Below are positions 30,940 to 42,566 of a DNA stretch of 64,000 nucleotides, piece by piece. Source of the DNA: Candidula unifasciata (taxonomy: Eukaryota; Mollusca; Gastropoda; Stylommatophora; Geomitridae). Position 1 is the first letter of the stretch; the number at the start of each line of letters is the position of its first letter. The translations under genes were made by a program, and so were the position numbers. Location: the NCBI GenBank assembly GCA_905116865.2, contig CAJHNH020004557.1, positions 1,620,265-1,684,264 of the forward strand, read 5' to 3'. Under the pieces are notes generated by a model. That model searched no databases and was not told where the DNA came from. It saw only the letters and a program-made list of their open reading frames with translations.

Positions 30940-31225
30940 TAGTGGCTGTGATAGACTGACCGGTTGATTACGTGTATGTGATAGACTGACTGATTGATTG
31001 AGTGTCTGTGATAGACTGACTGATTGATTGAGTGTCTCTGATAGACTGACTGATTGATTGAGTGTCTGTGATAGACTGACTGACTGAGTGTCTGTGATAG
31101 ACTGACTGACTGAGTGTCTGTGATAGACTGACTGACTGAGTGTCTGTGATAGACTGACTGACTGAGTGTCTGTGATAGACTGACTGACTGAGTGTCTGTG
31201 ATAGACTGACTAATTATTTGTATAG
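30940..31225 (+). repeat. 30/26-bp TGATAGACTGACTGA minisatellite
   Basis: Units of 30 bp (with GATTGATTGAGTGTCTG) on the left give way to 26-bp units (GACTGAGTGTCTG) on the right; about 10 copies. Confidence 0.93.
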
Positions 31226-31299
31226 TCGATAGGTACCTGGAACACACTGGGTTTTGAGGGTGGGGGGGGGGGGAATTGGCGCCGTAACTTGGGGGCGGG

Positions 31300-31420
31300 G
31301 GGTTAAGTCATGTTGACCCCATTACCCATAGAGTGCCGATTGTTCTATGAAACATAGGTCTAGCCCTATACACCCAATATGTCTGAATGCGCGAAAAAGA
31401 GTCGTTTACGGTTGAACTTT
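31300..31420 (+). mobile_element. SN-C tail fragment
   Basis: GAGTGCCGATTGTTCTATGA, ATAGGTCTAGCCCTATA, CACCCAATATG and GCGCGAAAAAGAG match the 3' block of SN-C. Confidence 0.65.
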
Positions 31421-31669
31421 TACTCAATGATTTCAGCCCTCCTCCCCCCTCACCGTCCCCACCAATAAATTTTATTATCTAATGCGCGTTATGGCGAGGA
31501 GCGTGTGGTTGGGGAGAGCCGGGCGGGGGGGGGGGGGTGAGGTGAAAGCCAAGCGCCAAAATATTTTTACCTCTAAAAAAAAGGGGGGGGGGGGGGGGCT
31601 CGAAGCAGGAATTCCCCAAATTGTTTACAGATAAACAAAATGTCTGGCTGGTGAGGCGCCTGAGGCGGG
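31421..31669. other. G-run-rich, no gene
   Basis: G or C runs of 10 or more at about 31525-31537 and 31584-31599. Nothing coding. Confidence 0.4.
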
Positions 31670-31866
31670 GGAAGGAACATACCCACCAACCCCTTAACAA
31701 GCATGCTGTAAAAGTCATTTAATTAGCGATATTTTCCAAGACTAGGAACCAATAGTCTACTTAGAAGTAAGCCAGATCTGTAAAACGGATGTGTGTGCAG
31801 AACTCAAGTTCTGGAGCAAGACCAAAGTCCAAAAGAGTACGATGGACAACCAGAACTGTTCTGCGG
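31670..31866 (+). mobile_element. R3 interspersed repeat, diverged
   Basis: CAACCCCTTAACAAGCATG, AGGAACCAATAGTCT, GCCAGATCTGTAAAACGGAT, GGAGCAAGACCAAAGTCC and ATGGACAACCAGAACTGTTC. The GAA tail is missing. Confidence 0.7.
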
Positions 31867-32815
31867 AGGTTGATTTGATTTGAGCAACAGACCAACATCA
31901 CGGCACACGGGTAGTAACCCAAAAGTGATCCGTTCTACTTCTAACTCAAGCCTGAGTCAGAAGAATCTCAGCGCAATGAACGAACTCTGTAGCACCGACA
32001 ATGTTCTTGATCTATTTTGGGTAGATTTTAAACTCAAAGTCATGCCCGAGCAGCGCCTTTGATTTCCAGACGCCAAGGAACACGCAGCCGTCTGATCTTT
32101 CTACCCAGAGACTAGGGGAAATTACCAGAATTCCTCCCGGAGGTTGCAGTCAGGGAACGAGAAGAAGCTGTGGAAGAAAGGGGGGGGGGGGCAAGGTGTG
32201 GTTTACAAACAAATGCCCTAGTCAATGTTGAGCATTTCCCTTATCTTCAGCCAACAAAACGAGAGCTTATCTGGCCATTTCTTCAGCAGTTCACGCCAGA
32301 ACCAATTCATTGAATTATTCTCCCGTCTACTCAATTACAGGGAGCCATTTGCTTGAAGAAGCCAGTCTACCTGCAAACATTACCTCGGAGAGAAGCCAGT
32401 TTACCTGCAAAGATCCCAACTTTAAGCCTAACCCCATTGAGAGATATCTCTGGCAGGACCATTCACATTTTCAGGCTGCCGGCCTACGGTTGCGGTATTG
32501 AATTTGGGCCAAAAATAATCTATTTGGTATTCCTCCGGTGAAATAGTTTGTGTTAGTCTGCGTCTCTGGCATGCAGCAGGGGTGTCACAACTGGGGGGGG
32601 GGAGGAGTGCGCACAAACACAATTTTTTAAGCGGGGTTTTCTCCAAATAATTGGGGGGGGGGGCCGGGGAGGCTGCGAGAAAAGAGGGAGGGGGCGCTGG
32701 GGCTGCTAGAAAATCTGTAAAGGGGATTAACTGTGCATAGGTATGCTTTCTTTAGGTATTTGTTTACACATTTCATAATTAAAATATTTTACTATATTTA
32801 TTTTCTTTTAAGCAC

Positions 32816-32818
<3 letters not shown>
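31867..32818. other. Unassigned sequence with several G runs
   Basis: No gene recognised. Near 32340-32420 there is a short imperfect duplication of GAAGCCAGT-TACCTGCAAA. G runs at about 32180, 32594 and 32652. Confidence 0.35.

Positions 32819-32868
<50 letters not shown>
32819..32868. repeat. (AAT)n microsatellite
   Basis: About 16 AAT units, followed by a short ATTATT inverse. Confidence 0.95.
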
Positions 32869-33235
32869 TATTATTATTAATGTTTTATTTTGCTCTGAAA
32901 AAGGCCTAACCCACCTAGACAATGTCGAGAGGGGGGGGGGGTGTTTAAAAGAGTGCGGCAGTGGGGGCTAAGGGGGGAATTCCCTGTCCCCTCCATCTCA
33001 TTGATCTCCTTATGGAGGCGCCCCTGGTGATGTTGCCTGCACAACATACAGCATTCTTTATAACTGAGGTATACTGCTTCCGTTCAGCCCCCTTCTCGCC
33101 TCCACCAGCCCCGAAATTCCTCCGAAGTTCACAATGAGAGCACAATTCACTGCTAAGTCATGTCAGGAGATGTTGGCAGGAGGCTGTGTTTTAGTTATAA
33201 ACTCCAAAAATAGATCGCCCGTTACCGGGACGTGC

Positions 33236-33524
33236 CTCCCCGTGTGGATTCCAGGGACCCAATTTAGGGTGGGGTAAGGAGAGGAAGACCCGCTGCCTCC
33301 TAACGAGCATTTCGTCGAAGTCGACATACCCTAGGCTCTCCACGAAGTCTGAGTACATCTGCCTGGGAGGCAAGAAACCAGGAGTCTGCATACAGAGAAG
33401 CCAGATCTGTGAAACGTATGTGCACGTAGTACTTAAGTCTTGGAACAAGACTAAAATGCAGAGGTGGGCGAATACCCAGAACTATCCGGTAAAGTTTACA
33501 GCCAGTGAGCGGGAAGAAGACGAA
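33236..33524 (+). mobile_element. R3 interspersed repeat, near full length
   Basis: CCCCGTGTGGATTCCAGGGA, AAGACCCGCTGCCTCC, CGTCGAAGTCGAC, CTGCCTGGGAGGCAAG, GCCAGATCTGTGAAACG, GGAACAAGACTAAAATGCAG and a GTGAGCGGGAAGAAGAC tail. Confidence 0.82.
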
Positions 33525-34312
33525 GCAACCAAATCAAATTACTGGACATATGTCACAGATTTTGCAGAACAAGCATGTTACATGTGACATCAGAGAGCAC
33601 TATTCAATTCATTATTGTTACCAACATTAGGTACCAGTGCCAAATGTGGACTACAACAACAGAAGAAAAAAAAAAGAAAATTTAAAAGAACAAAAATTAA
33701 GTGCACTAAGAACATGGTCAACTAGGCAGCCACAAATAAGGGTGTCGTCATTTGCCACGTCTGTCGTAAAGCTTGAAATCAACAACTATGGAATACAGAC
33801 AGAATTCATTTCAAACAATTGAAATGGCAGTATAGGTCACACAAATTTATATGAACAAAGCACCGGTCGAATAACAAACACAGCAACAATTTACAAACAC
33901 AGTAAACCCAAACACAGTAGACCGTAATACTTTGTCTAGAATACACGAATATTTAGGAAGGAGATTTGATTGATAGGTTCCCTTGTGTACACGTCATTCA
34001 AATAAATAAACAAAAGAGGGAACCCTTGAGGCTGTAAATTTCATACTAATAAACAAATAGACAATGAATTGATCAGCACTCATAGGAAGAAGTAGAAAGA
34101 TAGAAAGACACATTGGACAACATAAAAATCGAAAGCTATAGTTACCTGTCACCCCCCCCCCCCCCCCCAAATGGCGTGTGTGCCTCGCTATGGAAACTAA
34201 GAAAATGGTCAACTAGGCACCCCCCACCCCCTAAAAAAAAGTAGTCTCCATTGGCCATGTCTATCGTACAGCTAGAAAAAACATGAGCTTAAAGACAAAG
34301 CAGGAGCAGAAA
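33525..34312. other. AT-rich, no gene recognised
   Basis: Two copies of a short block (ACTAGGCA, then GTCTGTCGTAAAGCT or GTCTATCGTACAGCT) occur near 33719-33772 and 34211-34273, so an old repeat is present. Otherwise nothing identified. Confidence 0.35.
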
Positions 34313-34386
34313 TGAAGAAGAAGAAGAAGAAGAAGAAGAAGAAGAAGAAGAAGAAGAAGAAGAAGAAGAGAAGAAGAAGAAGAAAT
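34313..34386 (+). repeat. (GAA)n microsatellite
   Basis: About 24 units with one GAGAAG interruption, beside the SN-C copy. Confidence 0.95.
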
Positions 34387-34389
34387 GAC

Positions 34390-34645
34390 ACAAGTAGAAC
34401 AACCCCTGCAGGCCGCCTGCGATCGAAAAGTCGTGGCTTCGGGTCCTGACCAAGCCGGAATTTTTTTTCAAAAATGAATTTGACTCGCAGGTGGACCCAG
34501 CCTTGAGCGTGTATCAGTGAGGTCCTGTGAAGCAAAGTCGAGCAGAGTGATGTCCATCAAGTGCCGATTGGTCTATAAAATATAGGTCTAACCCTATATG
34601 CCTAACACGCTTGTGGGCGTGAAAAAGTATCCTCTACTTACATCA
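34390..34645 (+). mobile_element. SN-C SINE, near full length
   Basis: GCCTGCGATCGAAAAGTCGT, CTTCGGGTCCTGACCAAGCC, a T run, TTTGACTCGCAGGTGGACCC, GTGCCGATTGGTCTATAAAA, TATAGGTCTAACCCTATATG and GGGCGTGAAAAAG. Matches 6345-6610 block by block. Confidence 0.82.
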
Positions 34646-35035
34646 ACCCCTGCCAGTACAACAGCCTACCCTGCCAGTAAAACAACCTACCCTGCCAGTA
34701 CAACAGTCTACCCTGCCAGTACAACAGCTTACCCTGCCAGTACAACAACCTACCCTGCCAGTACAACAGTCTACCCTGCCAGTACAACAGCTTACCCTGC
34801 CAGTACAACATCCTACCCTGCCAGTACAACAACCTATTCTGCCAGTACAACAGTCTACCCTGCCAGTACAACAGCTTACCCTGCCAGTACAACATCCTAC
34901 CCTGCCAGTACAACAACCTATTCTGCCAGTACAACAACCTACCCTGCCAGTACAACAGCCTACCCTGCCAGTACAACAGTCTACCCTGCCAGTACAACAT
35001 CCTACCCTGCCAGTACAGCATCTCACTCGAACAGG
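34646..35035 (+). repeat. 21-bp minisatellite, about 18 copies, Pro/Ser/Thr-rich when translated
   Basis: Unit CCCTGCCAGTACAACAGCCT plus A, 21 bp. The plus frame gives YPASTTA with V, T or S at the last position, in a 151-codon frame (34598-35053) that starts inside the SN-C tail and stops just before an R3 copy. Minus frames are also open. It resembles mucin-type repeats in composition, but no signal peptide or flanking exon supports a gene. Confidence 0.93.
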
Positions 35036-35072
35036 GCAACAACTCCCATGTGATTCTCAACACATACATGTG

Positions 35073-35360
35073 TCTTCTTCTTTGCGTTCACCAGCTGTAA
35101 ACTCTAAGTGGAAAGTTCTGGTTGTTCGTCCACTTCTGCACTGCAGTCCTGTTCCAGAACCGGAGTGTTGCGTGTGCATCCGTTTGACAGATCTGACACA
35201 TTGGTTTTCAGAGTGTTGGTTCCTTGCCTCTCAGGCAGATGCACTCCGACTTTGAAGGAAGCTCCCAGTTAGTCGCCTTTTACTATATGCTTTAGGTAGG
35301 CAGGTAGGCAGTGGGTCTATTCTTGTTTTCCCTATAACAGGGCCCCGGAACCCACACGGG
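35073..35360 (-). mobile_element. R3 interspersed repeat, near full length
   Basis: Reverse orientation: TCTTCTTCTTTGCGTTCACC, GTTGTTCGTCCACTTCTGCA, CCAGAACCGGAGTGTTGCGT, GACAGATCTGACACATTGGT, GGCAGATGCACTCCGACTTT, AGTTAGTCGCCTTTTACTAT and GGGCCCCGGAACCCACACGG. Confidence 0.85.
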
Positions 35361-35879
35361 TAACATACATGTGTAAGAATTGACAGGAAGTCGGAGTGCT
35401 GGTCAGTCAGACAGAGCTTGCTTAGTAAGTGGTAGGCGGACATCTTTTGGACAGAAGGTTTGACACACTAGAAAGTTCTATGGGCATGTATTGTTTTGCT
35501 GAAAATCTTGGAAACATACTTTGTGAAATGTGTGTGTCCGCCCGTTGATGAGTGGTCAGTTGGTCAGTTGGGCGAGCAGTTGCGGGAAGTCCGTAGAAGT
35601 GAGTGGACATGTTTCCACTTTGCGGAATCCAGTCAAGGCCTGCGGAGACTGACGAGAAGGGCAAGTCGTTGTAAATATGATGTACACATAGCGCGACTAG
35701 CTGTATGCATGTAGTTCATGTAGACCTTTGCATTCCTGCAGGATGCTAGTGGACTCCAGGGAGAACCCACCCTGGTAAATTGATCTGCTATTAAGGTGCA
35801 CTTCAGAACCCTCGTCAAAGCAAGAGTTATTCCTTGGAATTTAAGATATCTAGTTACTAAGTTTCATCCAGTCTTCAGA
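35361..35879. other. No gene recognised
   Basis: Several overlapping frames of 60-80 codons on both strands, none with a recognisable domain. Confidence 0.3.
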
Positions 35880-36370
35880 GGAAGAGACGGTCTTGTGTGC
35901 CGGTGGTGTCTTAGAGTTGGTCTTTAGAGGACAAGACGGTCTTTCGGCCTTGTCGACCGGTGGTGTGGTAGACTCCGTCTTTAGAGGACAAGACGGTCTT
36001 TCGGCCTTGTCTACCGGTGGTGTATTAGAGTCGGTCTTTAGTGGACAAAACGGTCTTTCGGCCTGGTCTGCTGGTTGTGTGTTGGAGTCGGTCTTTAGAG
36101 AAAACGACGGTCTTTCGGCCTGCATACCGGTGGTGTGTTAGAGTCTGTCTTTAGAGGACAAGACGGTCTTTCGGCCTGGTCTGAAGATGGTGTGATAGTG
36201 TCAGGCTTTAGTGCACAAGACGGTCTTTCGGCCTCGTCTGAAGGCGGTGTGATAGTGTCGGTCTTTAGTGCACAAGACGGTCTTTCGGCCTGCATACCGG
36301 TGGTGTGTTAAAGTTGGTCTTTAGAGGACATGACGTTCTTTCGGCCTGCGTACCGGTGGTGTTTTAGAGT
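35880..36370 (-). repeat. 57-bp minisatellite, 8-9 copies
   Basis: Plus-strand unit GACAAGACGGTCTTTCGGCC plus about 37 bp ending in GGTCTTTAGAG. The minus frame reads AERPSCPLKTDSNTPPVDK, 19 residues. Two minus frames (35850-36125 and 36095-36295) are open but offset by an indel near 36110. The left one ends in a non-repeat tail, SSSEDWMKLSN, before a stop. Coding status unresolved. Confidence 0.9.
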
Positions 36371-37440
36371 CGGTCTTTAGTGGAGGTGTGTCTGTGAACT
36401 GGAGATCTACATTGCTAGAGTATACGTAGTTTACACATATTGTTCTGTCATCACTTAATGTCTACTGTACATTAAAGAGTGTTTTTGAATGTACACAACC
36501 AGGCTTGGAATCTGCTGTGTGCAAGGTTGTGATAGTACCTCGTGCACCTTTGTATTAAATGCATGTCAGCCGTAGACCTATGGTGTTAACTGTAGGTCAC
36601 GTGCATGTGTTGCTTGTGTGGATAATCATAGCCTAGACATCGATCCCAACACTCTGACAGCACAATTCACCCTGACAGCACAACAACCCACCCTGGCTAT
36701 AAATGGTCTCGTTTCCACCATCACCAACCATGGCCTCCATGTCGCCATTGGCTAAAACTCACCCTTCATTCCCCCGCCCCTATTTGATGCTGCAGGTTCG
36801 ATTGCGCGCGCACTGCACAGATCAATACCCCGCTAGCCTATCACAGTTCTCCTTACATCTTCTGCATTCTCGTGGTTGCGTGAGTTTTCCCAGCACTCAC
36901 TCACATTGTCGACGTGCAACGACCAGGTAACGCCCGATGTTGATTATATAACTGGCTGCATGTCTGTCTCCCCTAGCCGGCATCCGAGGCCATGGACAAT
37001 CGCGGCAGTTATTGGTTGGAGCGGCGATTTGTGGCTGAGATGTGGTGCGTTTTGGTTTGTTATTCGTTTGGGGGAGAGAAGCAGGTCTGCTGATTTCCAG
37101 GTTGTTGCGTAATAATTATGGGGAATAAGCTGGTCGTTTGATAACCACCTCGTCGACGTTTGCAGGGATAGGGAAGTATGTGAGAAGTAGGGCGAGCGGG
37201 AGAAAGGGAAAGGAGAGAGAAATGGCGGGGTGGGGGGGGGGGGGGAGAGAATATAGGCGCCGGTACCTGAGGGTTCATGGACCTTGAGCCTCTTCCCCAA
37301 TCATTTTTAATTAGCAGAGCCCCTCTTCACCCTTCCCACTATTGTTATTACTATAGCGCAATTAAACAGGGGTTATTCACATTGAGTCCTCACAAAACGA
37401 AATTATTAGCGGGATGTGTCCCCCCCCCCCCTCTTTTTTT
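36371..37440. other. No gene recognised
   Basis: Mixed, partly GC-richer DNA with overlapping short frames near 36700-37300. C and G runs at about 37228-37243 and 37420-37430. Confidence 0.3.
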
Positions 37441-37459
37441 ATGTTCTCGTCGTGGTGGC

Positions 37460-37693
37460 TCTCCTGAGAGTGAGTGAGAGAGAGAGAAAGGGGGAGGGAG
37501 AGGAAGGGAGAGATGGACAGAGAGAGAGGAAAGATGCTGAAAGACATAGATGGACTCCGAAATTCACAGAAAGTACACAGAAATATGCAAAAATAGAAAT
37601 ACAGAAATGTAATTTAGAAGGATTCCTCGCGGAAATAAAAAGATATAGAGACCAAAGACTTGGACATACACAGATAGTCAGATATAAATTTTG

Positions 37694-37757
<64 letters not shown>

Positions 37758-38290
37758 GAGGGAGAGAGAGAAATATACTAAACGTTAAACGAATTGCGAG
37801 AAGCACAGACATCTGCAGAGATAGAGAGTTACAAAGATAAAAAAATACAAAGACAGATGCAGAAATAGAGAGATATAGAAAAATGAAGAGGTCGAGAGAT
37901 GCGGAGATTTTGAGACGCAGAGATAAGAGAGATACAAAGATAGTGATAAAGAGAAGACATAAACGGAGATAGAGTAAGTAATAAAGCGATAGAAAGATAC
38001 AAAGATAAAGAAATGCAGAGATAAATTGATACAGAAATAGAGACACAGACACAAAGATGCAGAGATAGATTCAGAGCGATAAAGAGAAAGATAAATGCAT
38101 GCATAGAGATACATAGGTATATGCAGATGTATATATGTACAGAGATAGAGACATATATGGAGATATGTATAGATAGAAGCTACCCTGCGAAAGAATACTG
38201 TTATGAAGAAACATATATAAAAAGAGTTAAGAGATACAGATAAAATATTGATATATAAGATACAGAGATACACATATATAAAAGGGGTAC

Positions 38291-38370
<80 letters not shown>

Positions 38371-38780
38371 AGATGCAAAGAAACAGAGGTACATAAACAT
38401 ACAGAGATACAGAGATATGGAGGTACAGATGTAAAGAAAAATTCAGATACTGATATGTGTGTATATGTATGTGTATATATACATAGAGAGAGAAACAGAC
38501 AGAGAGACAGATATAAAGAGGTGCATAAATAAAGAAATACAGAGATATAGAGGAATGTAGAGGTAAAGAGATATACGTTTTGGGAGATACTGAGATACCC
38601 AGACACATTTATTGTGAAATACGGGGATACAGAGACGTTTGGAAATATAGAGGAAGTGGGAGATACCTGAATAGAAGGAGGTGGTTCTAACAGCTATTAG
38701 AACACATATCCATACGATGGAGAAGGAGAGTCAGTGAGAGAGAGAAAAAGAGAGAGAAAGAGAGTGCAAATAGAGAAAGA
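37460..38780 (+). repeat. Purine-biased AGA/GATACA tract, 1.3 kb
   Basis: Strong A+G excess on the plus strand: (GA)n at 37697-37752, then degenerate GAGATACAGAGATA-like repeats, with (TA)n at 38287-38367 in the middle. The long Leu/Ser/Tyr frames on the minus strand are by-products. Confidence 0.88.
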
Positions 38781-38785
38781 GTGAG

Positions 38786-38935
<150 letters not shown>

Positions 38936-39204
38936 AACAAGAACAGAACATAGAAAGAGAAGGCCGGAAAAGTAAAGAACAGGCAGACAGGACAAGGGAA
39001 GAAAGAGCATTTTTGAACCCAGTGAACCAGTGAACTACTTACAGACATACATGCCAGGAAATGACAAACTAAAAATAATTCCTTTTAGTCTCAGTTGTAC
39101 TTACTTTAGTCCACCACCTCCCCCCCCACATTCCCCATCTTTTTTTCACCTCTCGTTCCTACCTGTTTTCCGAACACTCTCCTCTAACGCAACGCACACT
39201 CACT

Positions 39205-39300
39205 CACACCTCTCTCTCTCTCTCTCTCACTCTCTCTCTCTCTCTCCCATTTATACTCACACACACACCTCCACATCCACACCCACATAAATATACACAC
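39205..39300 (+). repeat. (CT)n and (CA)n tract
   Basis: CT repeats with interruptions, then CA-rich sequence. Confidence 0.85.
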
Positions 39301-39533
39301 ACGGAGGGTAGAATACAAACGGCCATATGCTAGTCACGTGACTCGAGTGAGTCAATGAACAGAATACCTGTATCTTTACTCACCCAGGTTACCTTATCTG
39401 GAGGAGGAAGGCTCAGTCAACTTGGAGTGGGATCAACTCCGCAGCGCAGTACTCACTAGCGAGTCATTCGGCAGGCACGTGTATTGTTGTACATTCAGGT
39501 TTCCCGTTACCAAAATACCGTTCTGAAAAAAGA

Positions 39534-39627
39534 GGGGGGGGGGGGGGGGACGATGTGTGGCTATATGGACGGATGGGTAGATGAATGGATGGAGGGATGT
39601 ATGGATGGAGGACGGACGGACGGACGA

Positions 39628-39677
<50 letters not shown>
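39534..39677 (+). repeat. G run, GGAT and (GACA)n tract
   Basis: G16, then ATGGATGG, GGAC and a pure (GACA)n segment at about 39628-39677. Confidence 0.93.
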
Positions 39678-40045
39678 CCTTACTACTTCTAATACTACTA
39701 CTACCACCACTACTAGTCCCACCACTGCTACAATAACCACCACAACATAAACCACTACTATCACCACTACACCAATATTTTATCATCACTACTACTACCT
39801 CTATAATTTCTACCACTACTACTATTACCTCTATAACTACCACCACTACTACTACCACTACTACTATCACCACTACTACTGCAATCACCACAACTTTTCC
39901 CACTACTACCACCACCACCATTACCACCACTATTTTACTACCACTACCTCTACTACTACCACTACTGTTACTGCTATTACTACTACCCCCGCCACTACTG
40001 CTACCACCACCACCACCACCACTATTACTACTGCTACGTACACGG
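39678..40045 (+). repeat. (ACT/ACC)n triplet-rich tract
   Basis: Imperfect ACT, ACC and ATT triplets over about 370 bp. Minus-strand polyvaline, polyglycine and polyserine frames are artefacts. Confidence 0.9.
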
Positions 40046-40080
40046 CTTGATCTGAAATGAGTTAACTTGGTTAAAAAGAA

Positions 40081-40082
<2 letters not shown>

Positions 40083-40145
<63 letters not shown>
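40083..40145 (+). repeat. C63 homopolymer
   Basis: 63 consecutive C as written in the sequence, without interruption, 37 bp after the triplet tract. Confidence 0.95.
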
Positions 40146-40147
<2 letters not shown>

Positions 40148-40194
40148 GTGAGTACTGACAAACAGTTACTCACCTTTCTAATCACACTCTAGTG

Positions 40195-40391
40195 CAACAG
40201 TTCTTAACCTATGGGTCACGACCCTTTTTTGGGGTCCAGCGACCCTTTCAGAGGAGTCGTCAAAGACCATCGCAAAACACATATTCACTGATGCTATGAA
40301 ATAGCAACAAAAGTAATTGTATCGTTAAGAGGTCGCCTCAACGTGAGAAACTATTTAAAGAGTCACTTATTAGGAAGACTGGGAGCCACTG
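40195..40391. mobile_element. SPIN-like hAT MITE, copy 2
   Basis: 197 bp. The ends CAACAGTTCTTAACC and GGGAGCCACTG are an imperfect inverted pair. The interior has GGGTCACGACCC, GCGACCCTTTCAGAGGAGTC, AAAGACCATCGCAAAACACA, GGTCGCCTCAACGTGAG and TTAGGAAGACTGGGAG. Flanking 8-mers CTCTAGTG and CTGTAGTG (7 of 8). Confidence 0.85.
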
Positions 40392-40399
40392 CTGTAGTG

Positions 40400-42070
40400 C
40401 ACACACGCGCATATGCATCCGCACACCTCTGTTAAAAATAGCTTAGTATCGACGTGAAAGTATTCTTCCATTTCTGATGAGTAAATTAATAACTTAATTG
40501 TTCTCTTTCTGTTCTTTTTTATTTTATTTCTCGCCATCTGAACTTAGAAGAAACAGAGCCATGTACCAAATAAACTGATCACAAATAAGACAGACAGAAG
40601 AGAAAATGAAAATTACATGAGGATACTGGAGAAGCAGGGAGCTGGGCTGTGTAATACATAATCATGGAGTTGAGCGGGACGGCACGGCACTGCAAAGTGG
40701 TGTCTTTGAGCTGTTTGAAAAGTAGGTCGGATCCTGGATAAACGAGAACTGGGAGGGATCGCAAGGCATCAAAACCCACCGGGGGTGGAATGGGTAAAAA
40801 AAGAGTCATGGGTGGGGAGGGTGGATCAACTGTGAGTAGTGGAGATTGTACTGAGGGAAAGAAGGAGGTCACGCGCGGATACACGCGCAGAGAGACTCGC
40901 ACGCGAGGCCAAAAAAAAAACTGTGAGTGGGGGGGGGGAGGGGGGAAGAGCGCAGAGCGGGGAGGAAATGAACTGCGATGTTAACCTAGTTTTGTCAAAT
41001 GGAAAGCAGTTGTTGTGGAGGAGGTTTTTGGGGAGGGAAGAAAAAACAAACTAGGTCAAGATGAGGAAGTTGGTGGTTACACTCTGGCAGGACGGGTGCT
41101 AGCAGTCTTCATCTATGTGTGGTAATTCTTAGAATCAATAGTTTCCCTGGGCCCCGTTGTAAACGCCGGCTGTGGATAGATTTAGTAAAAACAGTCAGCA
41201 CAAGGAAGGGCAGAGAGACAGATAGGAAGACAAACGGACAGACAGAGGGACGGGTGGATATGCTGGCGCAGGCGGAAGGAAAGAGAGACAAAGGGAATGA
41301 CGGCTGGTAACGAGACGAAAACATTTGCAAGCAAACATCCCTTGTTTGTACCGGGCCTAGGTTTAGAAGAAAAAACAAAAAGGGGGGGGGGGGGAATAGA
41401 CCCGCTGCCCCTTAACAAGCATTAAGTAAATGAGGGGAAAGAAGCTAATATCGCAGGCTTGTTGTAAACCACCACATAAAGTGTCAACCGTTGTTGCAAG
41501 GGTACGGGCAGAAAAAGAGGAAGTGCCAGCAGAGAGACAGAGACACGCTTAGATACACAGACTAGATAGACAGACAGATATAGCAAGATGGACGAAGAGT
41601 GTGCAGACAAACGTCTCTGCTCGATTTTGGACAGATCTGCAAAAAAGGTATGTAATTTTTGTGCTCTAACCATTTGTCATTTGATGACTGTTTATCCTCT
41701 TCTGACCTGTATCTCTCCCTGGAGCATAGGCCCTTAACCAACGCATGCCAAGTTGTCATATCCTTTACTACTGCATGCAGTTCACACCATATCCCTTTTT
41801 TTTTAAACTTTACTTTCTAGCTCTTTTCTCCGCGTTTTTGTTTCTTGTGTGTGTGTAAGGGTGGGGTTCCGATATTTGTATGCCTCTGTGGGTTCCAGTG
41901 CAAAGACATTATAGTTACACTGTGTTCAGGTTTTTTCCACATGTCCTATCCAACGTCAACGTCATTTCTGAACCTCCAGACTCACCGGAATCTGTGTAGC
42001 TCTTCTTGTCTAAAGCTGCACATTATTGATTCTAACATACCATTTAATTCCCTCTATTCTGCATAGATTT
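40400..42070. other. No gene recognised
   Basis: Many short frames on both strands, none with a domain. G runs at about 40928 and 41382. The block GGCTTGTTGTAAACCAC near 41457 is a low-copy repeat also seen near 7915 and 21995. Confidence 0.3.
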
Positions 42071-42074
42071 TTAA

Positions 42075-42220
42075 ATGGTACCTGGTGCAGTCCTGGCAAG
42101 TAGAGAGGATTGGTGGGATGTTGACCACATCATTCACCGAGTGCATATGGTTTATAAAAATATAGGTCTAGCCCCGTGTGCCCAACATGCCTGCAGGCGT
42201 GGAAAAAGATCCTTTAATTT
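42075..42220 (+). mobile_element. SN-C 3' fragment
   Basis: TACCTGGTGCAGTCCTGGCA, GATGTTGACCACATCATTCA, ATATAGGTCTAGCCC and GGCGTGGAAAAAGATCCTTT. Confidence 0.75.
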
Positions 42221-42566
42221 GTCTACGCAGCAGGCACCAGTTCCTTTATATTTGAAGGTTATCAGTAATTTTCAGTTCTCAACGTTTCAGATGCACACAG
42301 CAGTACTGATTTGATGACAGTCGAGCTGAATATTTTAAGTTCAGTACCATCTTTAAATTCTTTTGATTTCCACTAATTCCCCAGTGCTAAGAAAGGCCTA
42401 TGGGTGGTATATCAGTATTTTAATATATCTATAACTGTCCCTGTCTTTATCCGCATTACTTCCTAAGTACGTGTATTATTCCACATACTGAATTGTGATT
42501 TCACTACAAGAAACTGGATTACTGTTTGTCTTGTTTATTCTCTTTATCTTTGTCTTTCCTCTATAG

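Noticed and set aside
37678..38608. Multi-pass membrane protein on the minus strand (273 codons, Leu/Ser/Tyr rich)
   Set aside because: Composition follows from GAGATA-type and (TA)n repeats; several overlapping frames look the same.
39433..40185. 250-codon Gly/Val/Ser-rich frame
   Set aside because: Read through C63, (ACC/ACT)n and (GACA)n repeats.
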